6,591 nt of DNA, from the NCBI GenBank assembly GCA_947062645.1, contig CAMSQT010000065.1, positions 1 through 6,591 of the forward strand. Reading direction: 5' to 3'. Position 1 is the first letter of the stretch. Each line of letters starts with the position of its first letter. The notes below the pieces were generated by a model. That model saw only the letters and a program-made list of their open reading frames with translations, was not told where the DNA came from and did no database searches. This DNA is from an uncultured Clostridium sp. (GTDB lineage: Bacteria > Bacillota > Clostridia > TANB77 > CAG-508). Below are positions 1 to 4,647 of this stretch, one piece after another. The position numbers and the translations under genes were made by a program.

Positions 1-27
1 GAGTTCAGACGTGTGCTCTTCCGATCT
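1..27. other. Illumina TruSeq adapter remnant (not genomic)
   Basis: The first 27 bases equal the 3' part of the TruSeq read-2 adapter, ending in GCTCTTCCGATCT. Genomic sequence begins at base 28, in the middle of the HU gene. A GTG at position 11 opens a false start whose first residues (MCSSD) are adapter-coded, so any start called there is an artefact. It shows that the left edge is an untrimmed contig end from a short-read assembly. Confidence 0.97.
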
Positions 28-235
28 AGTAAACGCATTTGTAGAAGTTGTATCAGAATCACTAAAAAAAGGAGACAAAGTTCAATTAGTTGGATTTGGA
101 TCTTTTGAAGTAAGAAAAAGAGCAGCTAGAAAAGGTAGAAACCCACAAACTAAAGAAGAAATCAAAATACCTGCATCAAAAGCTCCAGTATTCAAAGCTG
201 GTAAAGCATTAAAAGATTTAGTAAACAAAAAATAA
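28..235 (+). CDS. hup: HU-family DNA-binding protein, 5'-truncated
   Basis: This is the C-terminal 68 residues of a histone-like HU protein, a small homodimeric protein that bends and compacts DNA in the nucleoid. The visible part starts at VNAFVEVV, continues through GDKVQLVGFGSFEVRKR, and carries the HU signature GFGSFEVRKRAARKGRNP and the DNA-binding beta-arm (RKGRNPQTKEEIKIPASK), ending in PVFKAGKALKDLVNKK. Compared with the 90-92 aa usual in Firmicutes, about 24 N-terminal residues (the first helix-turn-helix of the dimer core) are missing because the contig ends and adapter follows. The gene itself need not be broken in the cell. A strong terminator lies 33 bp downstream, so it ends its own transcription unit. 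Identification is secure; the paralog (HU versus a close IHF-like protein) fits HU best. Confidence 0.95.
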
Positions 236-268
236 GAAATTTATAGTAGATATAAATATATGAATTGT

Positions 269-295
269 AAGAGACTAGAAATAGTCTCTTTTTTT
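269..295 (+). terminator. Rho-independent terminator of the HU gene
   Basis: A perfect 9-bp stem AAGAGACTA / TAGTCTCTT closes a GAAA tetraloop and runs into seven T residues (289-295). It separates HU from the accessory region. Confidence 0.93.
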
Positions 296-314
296 AACAA
301 AATTTCGACAAAAC

Positions 315-343
315 TTTACAGGATATTTCATGAATGGTATAAT
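315..343 (+). promoter_or_regulatory. Sigma-A promoter of the ibrA-GNAT-ibrB operon
   Basis: TTTACA (315-320) and a perfect TATAAT (338-343) are separated by 17 bp. Transcription would start near 350. The -10 box lies inside the longest possible ibrA reading frame (ATG at 330), which argues that translation begins at the later ATG at 369. Confidence 0.8.
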
Positions 344-368
344 CTATAGTGAGAAAAGAGGAAGCAAA

Positions 369-1661
369 ATGGCAAAGAAATATTTAGAAAAAAATGTATT
401 AGAGGCAACACTAGAAAGACTAGAAATTATGTTCCAAAACTTTGATAATATCTATTTTAGTGTAAGTGGGGGAAAGGATAGTTCTGTAATGGTGCAACTA
501 GCTAATCAGGTAGCCAAAAAGTCAAACAAAAAGTTTGATGTATTATTTATTGATTTAGAAGCCCAATATCGTTATACCATTGAACATATTGAAGAATTAA
601 AACAATTGTCCCAAATTCGAGACTTTTACCATATTGCTTTGCCAATTGCTTTAAGGAATGCTGTTTCAGTTTTACAGCCTAAGTGGATTTGTTGGGAAGA
701 AGAAAACAAACATCTATGGGTAAGAAGTATGCCAGAAGATGCTATCAACATCGAAAATTGTCCATTTTCTTGGTTTAAAAAAGGAGAAGAATTCGAAGAA
801 TTTATTATACAATTTGCTGGCTGGTACCAAAAAAAGTATCAAGGAGAAGTTGCTTGTGGCATAGGAATTCGAACAGATGAAAGCTTAAACCGATTTCGAA
901 CCATTGCCTTTCAAGACAAAAAAATTACTTTTAGAAATTATAACTGGACAACCAAGCTAAAAGTAAACGAAAAACACATTGATGTTTATAATTTTTATCC
1001 CTTATATGATTGGGCAACAGAAGACATTTGGGGTGCAGTTAGTCAACTTGATTTAGAATTTAATTACATCTATGAACTAATGTACAAAAATGGAGTAAGT
1101 ATTTATGAGCAAAGACTTTGCCAACCATATGGCGATGACCAAAGAAATGGTTTAGACCAATTTAAAGCTTTAGAATATGATACATGGAGTAAAGTCTTAA
1201 ACCGTGTAAATGGTGTTAATTTTGGAAATATCTATTGTAAAACAACTGCATTAGGAAATATTAAATCTTGTAAGCCAGAATTTATGTCATGGCAACAATA
1301 TACGGTATTTTTACTAGAGAGTATAGGCATTTATAACAGAGATTTGATGCTACACTATTACAAAAAAATTAAGAAGTTTATGATATGGCATAAAAACAAA
1401 GAAGGGATTGAACTAAAAGACATTCCAGACACAGCAGATTGCAAATTAGAAAACCAAAAAAAAGCAATTTCTTGGAGAAGGATAGCAAGAGCAATTGAAA
1501 AAAATGATTTCTATTTAAGAAGGCTATCTTTTGGACAAACCAAAAATGATGATAGAGAGTTAATGGAGTTAATTCATAAATGGGATAATTTATTAAACCG
1601 AAAGACCAAAACAGATGATAAAACATTACAAAAAATAATATTAGAACAAAGTGAGGAGTAA
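369..1661 (+). CDS. ibrA: IbrA-like PP-loop ATPase / PAPS reductase family protein (DUF3440)
   Basis: A 430-aa protein of the adenine-nucleotide alpha-hydrolase (PP-loop) fold, PAPS-reductase branch. Residues 33-38 are the PP-loop SGGKDS, which in this fold binds ATP or PAPS phosphates. GIGIRTDESLNRFR (164-177) and WATEDIW (215-221) are the second and third conserved blocks, and RLCQPYGDDQR (249-259) is typical of the DUF3440 part in IbrA. The C-terminal 130 residues are mostly helical and basic. IbrA, with IbrB, was described as an activator of immunoglobulin-binding eib genes on an E. coli prophage; its chemistry is unresolved, and related PP-loop proteins (DndC) act in DNA phosphorothioation. 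The ATG at 330 is also open, but the promoter -10 box overlaps it, and AGAGGA at 358-363 places the start at 369. First gene of a three-gene operon; the family call is firm, the function is not. Confidence 0.9.
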   Translation: MAKKYLEKNVLEATLERLEIMFQNFDNIYFSVSGGKDSSVMVQLANQVAKKSNKKFDVLFIDLEAQYRYTIEHIEELKQLSQIRDFYHIALPIALRNAVSVLQPKWICWEEENKHLWVRSMPEDAINIENCPFSWFKKGEEFEEFIIQFAGWYQKKYQGEVACGIGIRTDESLNRFRTIAFQDKKITFRNYNWTTKLKVNEKHIDVYNFYPLYDWATEDIWGAVSQLDLEFNYIYELMYKNGVSIYEQRLCQPYGDDQRNGLDQFKALEYDTWSKVLNRVNGVNFGNIYCKTTALGNIKSCKPEFMSWQQYTVFLLESIGIYNRDLMLHYYKKIKKFMIWHKNKEGIELKDIPDTADCKLENQKKAISWRRIARAIEKNDFYLRRLSFGQTKNDDRELMELIHKWDNLLNRKTKTDDKTLQKIILEQSEE

Positions 1662-1665
1662 AAGT

Positions 1666-2025
1666 ATGATAGTAAAAGTAACAAACAAAAACGAGAATTT
1701 TTATCAATATATGGGAAAAATTTTTGGATCAAGACTAATTGAAAAGCAGACGAATGACAGAATTTACGATGACGATAATAAGTTGTGGTATTTGTTTTTA
1801 GAAGAAAATAAAGTGATGGCATTTGTGTCTATTAGTAAAAATGTAATTAAAAATATTTATACAACAAAAGATAAATATTTAGAAGAAATATTAGAAAAAG
1901 TAAAACAAGAAAATATAATAACCTATAGCATTGTAACCAAATATTATCTAAGCACTTATGAGAAAGCTGGATTTAAGGTAAGCAAAAATCAAGACTATAA
2001 AAACTTTACCATTATTTACAGTTAA
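1666..2025 (+). CDS. Small GNAT-like acyltransferase-fold protein
   Basis: A 119-aa protein, soluble by appearance, with the layout of a minimal GNAT fold: an N-terminal beta strand and helix (1-25), a central beta hairpin KLWYLFLEENKVMAFVSI (39-56), a strand-helix unit (62-80), and the strand-helix TYSIVTKYYLSTYEKAGFKV (86-105) whose YEKAGF matches the C-terminal GNAT motif. I cannot see a clear R/Q-x-x-G-x-G/A acetyl-CoA pyrophosphate loop, so catalysis is doubtful. It starts 4 nt after the ibrA stop; its ribosome binding site GAGGAG (1653-1658) lies inside the end of ibrA, so the two are translationally close. A GTG at 1651 is open but would lose this site. Its place between IbrA and IbrB suggests it works with them; the substrate is unknown. 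Confidence 0.7.
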   Translation: MIVKVTNKNENFYQYMGKIFGSRLIEKQTNDRIYDDDNKLWYLFLEENKVMAFVSISKNVIKNIYTTKDKYLEEILEKVKQENIITYSIVTKYYLSTYEKAGFKVSKNQDYKNFTIIYS

Positions 2026-2058
2026 GAAGGAAGTTGAAAAAAGAAGGGACGAAAAGAA

Positions 2059-2580
2059 ATGAAAAAAATAGAATTTCCAGTTTTAAACGTAAAAATGGTA
2101 GATATTAATAAAGTAGTTGCCAATGATTATAACCCCAATAAAGTGGCACCACCAGAAATGAAACTATTAAAACATTCCATAGAAGAGGATGGTTATACCC
2201 AACCAATTGTAACTTATTATGATAAAGAAAACGATCAGTATATTGTAGTTGATGGTTTTCACCGTTATCGTTGTGCAAAGGAATACTTCCATTTAAAAAA
2301 AATTCCTATCGTAACCATAGATAAAGACTTAGAAAATCGTATGGCAAGTACAATTAGGCACAATAGGGCAAGAGGAACCCATCAAATTATTGACATGTCA
2401 CATATTGTTTTAACATTAACACAAAATGGTTGGAACGAAAAAGAAATTTCGAAACACCTAGGAATGGAACTTGACGAGATTATTCGTCTAAAGCAAATTA
2501 CAGGTTTAAAAGAGATGTTTGCCCATCACACATTTAGTAATTCGTGGGAGGAGTTTGAGGAAAATAAGAAAAAGAAATGA
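2059..2580 (+). CDS. ibrB: IbrB-like ParB/sulfiredoxin-fold protein
   Basis: A 173-aa protein with an N-terminal ParB/Srx domain (about residues 10-105): NDYNPNKVAPPEMKLLKHSI (22-41), then QPIVTYYD (48-55), the nucleotide-binding block VVDGFHRYRCAKE (63-75) and a second basic box RHNRARG (100-106). The C-terminal part (about 110-165) has an HTH-like helix pair, WNEKEISKHLGMELDEIIRL, and the family ending ITGLKEMF...TFSNSWEEFEE. ParB-fold proteins bind CTP or ATP and often DNA; IbrB is the known partner of IbrA. Sulfiredoxins have a catalytic Cys in the equivalent box (GCHR), here Phe67, so sulfiredoxin activity is unlikely. The start has AAGAAGGGA (2041-2049) 9 nt upstream and lies 33 nt after the GNAT-like gene. 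Last gene of the operon, with a terminator directly after the TGA stop. Confidence 0.88.
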   Translation: MKKIEFPVLNVKMVDINKVVANDYNPNKVAPPEMKLLKHSIEEDGYTQPIVTYYDKENDQYIVVDGFHRYRCAKEYFHLKKIPIVTIDKDLENRMASTIRHNRARGTHQIIDMSHIVLTLTQNGWNEKEISKHLGMELDEIIRLKQITGLKEMFAHHTFSNSWEEFEENKKKK

Positions 2581-2582
2581 TT

Positions 2583-2618
2583 TTGCCAAAAGGGACGAAC
2601 CCTTGTGGCAATTTTTTT
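2583..2618 (+). terminator. Terminator of the ibrA-GNAT-ibrB operon
   Basis: TTGCCAAAAGGG (2583-2594) pairs with CCCTTGTGGCAA (2600-2611) over 12 positions with one mismatch, around a 5-nt loop ACGAA, followed by seven T residues. It begins 2 nt after the ibrB stop. Confidence 0.92.
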
Positions 2619-2644
2619 GTCGTTTTTTTACATATAAAACAAAC

Positions 2645-2673
2645 TTGACAAATAAAATAAAAAACGATATAAA
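2645..2673 (+). promoter_or_regulatory. Sigma-A promoter of the small-protein/XRE module
   Basis: A perfect TTGACA (2645-2650) and TATAAA (2668-2673) are spaced by 17 bp, 53 bp before the small gene at 2727. AAACGATA occurs at 2662-2669, overlapping the -10 region, and again at 2697-2704; these could be half-sites for the XRE protein encoded downstream (inference). Confidence 0.75.
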
Positions 2674-2726
2674 AGAATAAAAAGTAAAAAAATAGTAAAC
2701 GATAATAAGAGAAGGGAGGATTAGAA

Positions 2727-2867
2727 ATGGAGAACTTAAAAGAACAAATAGAAAAAGAATTAAGAAAGTTAGAAAATATGATAGAGCAAAAAGAAAGTGT
2801 CATAAAAATACGAGAGCAAAAAGAAAAACTAGATAGTTTATTAGAAAAGTATGCCAGCGATATATAG
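2727..2867 (+). CDS. 46-aa helical protein, possibly Spo0E-like
   Basis: A 46-aa, highly charged protein (MENLKEQIEKELRKLENMIE at the start, KEKLDSLLEKYASDI at the end) with a very good ribosome binding site GGGAGGA (2714-2720) 6 nt before the ATG. Its size, two-helix hairpin layout and the ending K-L-D-x-L-L-x-x-Y resemble Spo0E-type aspartyl-phosphate phosphatases, which remove phosphate from Spo0A and delay sporulation. The family core SQELD is here KEKLD (32-36): the Asp is kept but Ser and Gln are not, so it may be a divergent or inactive member, or simply a short coiled coil. It is the first gene after a strong promoter and precedes an XRE regulator by 90 bp, probably in one transcript. 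That it is a real gene is likely; the family is a guess. Confidence 0.65.
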   Translation: MENLKEQIEKELRKLENMIEQKESVIKIREQKEKLDSLLEKYASDI

Positions 2868-2957
2868 AAATAAAGTACGATGAAAAACGAAGATAACTCA
2901 TTTATCCAAACTTTAAAATTTGATAAGATATACAAAAAATAGGATAGGTGGTAGAAA

Positions 2958-3284
2958 ATGAGAAAAGTAAGCACAATAAAAATCGGAGCAAACCTACAAC
3001 AAATTAGAAAAAGTAATGGATATACGCAAGAAAAATTAGCAGAAAAAATAGAGGTATCAGTAAGATACATTAGTGATATTGAACAAGATAGAGCAAAACC
3101 ATCTTATGAAGTGTTAATTCGTATTTGTAATTTGTTTGGAATAACATTAGACCAAATTTTTAGCGAATACTTATCAGCCGAGAAGAACAAAAAGTTAGAA
3201 TATTCGTTAGCAGGTTATGAAAAGTTATCTAGAGAGGATAAAAAAACGATAGAGTATTTGATTATGTATTTTAATAAGCAATAA
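2958..3284 (+). CDS. XRE-family HTH transcriptional regulator
   Basis: A 108-aa DNA-binding regulator of the Cro/CI (XRE) type. The HTH domain covers about residues 8-66: IGANLQQIRKSNGYTQEKLA, then the recognition helix region VSVRYISDIEQDRAKPSYE, and LIRICNLFGITLDQIF at its end. The remaining 40 residues are a short helical tail (LSREDKKTIEYLIMYF) common in clostridial XRE proteins, probably for dimerisation. There is no peptidase or sensor domain. The start has AGGTGG (2946-2951) 6 nt upstream. It shares a module with the 46-aa protein and probably controls the promoter at 2645 (inference). Such regulators are common in prophage remnants and toxin-antitoxin-like modules, but no toxin partner is evident next to it. 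Confidence 0.9.
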   Translation: MRKVSTIKIGANLQQIRKSNGYTQEKLAEKIEVSVRYISDIEQDRAKPSYEVLIRICNLFGITLDQIFSEYLSAEKNKKLEYSLAGYEKLSREDKKTIEYLIMYFNKQ

Positions 3285-3285
3285 G

Positions 3286-3329
3286 AGTCGCCAAAGTCTT
3301 GATTTTGTAAAAGGCTATGGTGGCTTTTT
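3286..3329 (+). terminator. Terminator after the XRE gene
   Basis: A long hairpin starts 1 nt after the stop. AGTCGCCA (3286-3293) pairs with TGGTGGCT (3318-3325) using two G-U pairs, then an A.A mismatch, then AGTCTT (3295-3300) pairs with AAGGCT (3311-3316), around a 10-nt loop. Five T residues (3325-3329) follow. Confidence 0.85.
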
Positions 3330-3381
3330 AGCAAGTAAGAATAGACTGATTTTTATGGATAGCAATAAAGTGCTAAAAATA

Positions 3382-3410
3382 TTGACAAAAAAAAGAAAAT
3401 AAGATAAAAT
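3382..3410 (+). promoter_or_regulatory. Sigma-A promoter of the rhuM-fic module
   Basis: TTGACA (3382-3387) and TAAAAT (3405-3410) are separated by 17 bp. The untranslated leader to the first ATG is about 70 nt and AT-rich, with no clear structured element. Confidence 0.75.
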
Positions 3411-3488
3411 ACAAACAATAGTTCTATAACGGTAAAGAAAATGTAAGTAGTAATAAATATAATAAAAATTAAATTATTAGGAGAAAGG

Positions 3489-4094
3489 ATGTGTGTTCTT
3501 ATGAGCGAAAAAAAGAATGAAATTATTTTATTTGAAAATCAAGGAGTAAAATTAGAGGTTAACTTAAAAGAAGAAACTGTGTGGTTAAATAGACAGCAAT
3601 TAGCAAAATTATTTGATAGAGATATAAAAACAATTGGTAAACATATTAATAATGCCTTAAGTGAAGAATTAAAAGATATTCCAACTGTCGCAAAATTTGC
3701 GACAGTTCAAAAAGAAGGAGAAAGAGAAGTAAATAGAAATGTAGAATACTACAATTTAGATATGATATTAAGTATTGGATATAGAGTAAAATCTGATAAA
3801 GGTATTATCTTTAGAAAATGGGCAAATCAAATCTTAAAAGATTATATGTTAAAGGGTTATGCAGTAAATCAAAGAAGATTAAAATATTTAGAAAAGACAA
3901 TAAAATTAATAGATATAGCAAATCGAATGGATGAAAAGTTAGAAGGAAATGATGCAAAGGAAATATTAAAAGTAATTGGAGATTATTCAAAGGCACTTGA
4001 TTTACTTGATGATTATGACCATAAAACACTAAAGAAAATAGAGGGAAATATAGATGAAAGGAGAATTAGAAGTAATAGACAAGTTAAGATTTAA
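3489..4094 (+). CDS. RhuM-family protein (N-terminal half of a RhuM-Fic protein)
   Basis: A 201-aa protein of the virulence RhuM family (named from Salmonella pathogenicity island 3; molecular role unknown). The N-terminal domain has the usual order: EIILFENQGVKLEV, TVWLNRQQLAKLFDRDIKTI (an HTH-like unit), TVAKFATVQKEGEREV, and the hallmark YYNLDMILSIGYRVKS followed by FRKWANQILKDYMLKGYAVN. A helical linker with ALDLLDDYDHKTLKK follows. In many bacteria this linker leads without a break into a Fic/Doc domain; here the frame ends about 16 residues later (EGNIDERRIRSNRQVKI) and the Fic part continues in the +1 frame. AGGAG (3479-3483) supports the ATG at 3489; the ATG at 3501 (MSEKKNEI) matches the family start better and is a good alternative. 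The gene contains a perfect palindrome at 3683-3707. Confidence 0.85.
   Translation: MCVLMSEKKNEIILFENQGVKLEVNLKEETVWLNRQQLAKLFDRDIKTIGKHINNALSEELKDIPTVAKFATVQKEGEREVNRNVEYYNLDMILSIGYRVKSDKGIIFRKWANQILKDYMLKGYAVNQRRLKYLEKTIKLIDIANRMDEKLEGNDAKEILKVIGDYSKALDLLDDYDHKTLKKIEGNIDERRIRSNRQVKI
3683..3707. repeat. Perfect 12-bp-arm palindrome inside the RhuM gene
   Basis: AACTGTCGCAAA (3683-3694) and TTTGCGACAGTT (3696-3707) are exact inverted repeats around a single A (3695). It is more GC-rich than the surrounding DNA and encodes TVAKFATV, a peptide that also reads nearly symmetrically. No T run follows, so it is not a terminator. It could be a protein binding site or an RNA hairpin in the coding sequence. 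Confidence 0.9.
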
Positions 4095-4443
4095 AGAAAA
4101 AAGTTCACTATTTGCAGTAGAAAGAGATAAAGGATTAGAATCAATTATATGTAATATTTATCAAAGTTTTGCAGGACAAGATATTTATAAAAGTATAGAA
4201 GAAAAAGGAGTAAACTTTTTATATTTAATAGTAAAGAACCATGTATTTGCAGATGGAAATAAACGAATTGCAGCAACTTTATTTATATATTTTTTAAATT
4301 TTTATGGTATTTTATATAAAGACGGAATGCAAACAATAGATAATAATACATTAACAGCTTTAACATTGTTAATAGCAGAATCAAATCCAAAAGAAAAAGA
4401 CATAATTATAGATTTAGTAATGAATTTTTTGAATAATGATTAG
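4054..4443 (+). CDS. Fic/Doc-family protein (C-terminal half of a split RhuM-Fic protein)
   Basis: A 129-aa Fic/Doc domain. The active-site motif HVFADGNKR (63-71) fits HxFxxGNKR of Doc-like proteins; KSIEEKGVNFLYLIVKN before it and IAATLFIYFLNFYG after it are the expected flanking helices. Fic enzymes transfer AMP or other nucleotide moieties to proteins; the Lys in place of the second Gly is the Doc version, and phage P1 Doc phosphorylates EF-Tu. The first 20 residues (VIDKLRFKEKSSLF) match the linker of full-length RhuM-Fic proteins, so this is the second half of that protein in a +1 frame. It overlaps the RhuM frame by 41 nt. A TAG (4051-4053) lies directly before the ATG, and GAGGG (4041-4045) sits 8 nt upstream, so separate translation is plausible; a frameshift mutation or assembly error is the alternative. 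Confidence 0.85.
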   Translation: MKGELEVIDKLRFKEKSSLFAVERDKGLESIICNIYQSFAGQDIYKSIEEKGVNFLYLIVKNHVFADGNKRIAATLFIYFLNFYGILYKDGMQTIDNNTLTALTLLIAESNPKEKDIIIDLVMNFLNND

Positions 4444-4485
4444 ATTACATTATATATACTAGATAAACTTTGAGGAGGGATAGAA

Positions 4486-4600
4486 ATGGAAACAAAAATG
4501 ATAAACAATATAGCAATCATAGAAAGTAAAGAAATTATAATAAAAGATGTTGAGTCAGCAATAGATTGAAGATGAAGCAATAAAAATGTTAAGTAAATAA
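4486..4600 (+). pseudogene. DUF4180 gene remnant with an internal deletion
   Basis: The gene starts with a very good ribosome binding site GAGGAGGGA (4472-4480) and an ATG at 4486, and codes for METKMINNIAIIESKEIIIK then DVESAID before a TGA at 4567-4569. IAIIES-EIIIKDVESAID resembles the start of DUF4180 proteins, which are roughly 110-120 aa. Directly after, in another frame (from 4565), IEDEAIKMLSK ends at TAA 4598-4600 and resembles the DUF4180 C-terminus. The simplest reading is that the middle of the gene (some 70-80 codons) was lost by deletion, joining start and end out of frame. The 27-aa open frame may still be translated. DUF4180 has no known function. Family assignment is from memory of its motifs and is moderately sure. 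Confidence 0.6.
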
Positions 4601-4635
4601 CCACCAACCTTAAAAAGCGAAGATTGGTGGTTATT
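4596..4635. terminator. Hairpin between convergent genes, possible terminator
   Basis: AATAACCACCAA (4596-4607) and TTGGTGGTTATT (4624-4635) form a perfect 12-bp stem around a 16-nt loop, overlapping the stop of the DUF4180 remnant. No T run follows directly on either strand; the nearest on the plus strand is five T at 4642-4646. It lies where the plus-strand rhuM-fic module meets the minus-strand gene and may end transcription from one or both sides. Confidence 0.6.
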
Positions 4636-4647
4636 GGAGACTTTTTA

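Noticed and set aside
330..368. N-terminal extension of ibrA from the ATG at 330
   Set aside because: The promoter -10 box TATAAT (338-343) lies inside it and no ribosome binding site precedes it; AGAGGA before the ATG at 369 is much better.
1378..1822. Minus-strand open frames of 82 and 109 codons
   Set aside because: They are opposite the ibrA end and the GNAT-like gene, rich in Phe/Leu/Tyr as expected from the reverse of AT-rich coding DNA, and have no ribosome binding sites.
2901..2929. Second promoter (TTTATC, 17 bp, TAAGAT) just before the XRE gene
   Set aside because: Both boxes are weak matches in AT-rich DNA; co-transcription from 2645 explains the layout as well.
2880..2942. 20-codon open frame (MKNEDNSFIQTLKFDKIYKK) between the 46-aa gene and the XRE gene
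   Set aside because: No convincing ribosome binding site and too short to tell from chance, although it is open and in the right direction.
2534..3070. 178-codon minus-strand open frame
   Set aside because: It runs through a terminator, a promoter and two supported plus-strand genes; the composition is that of an antisense shadow.
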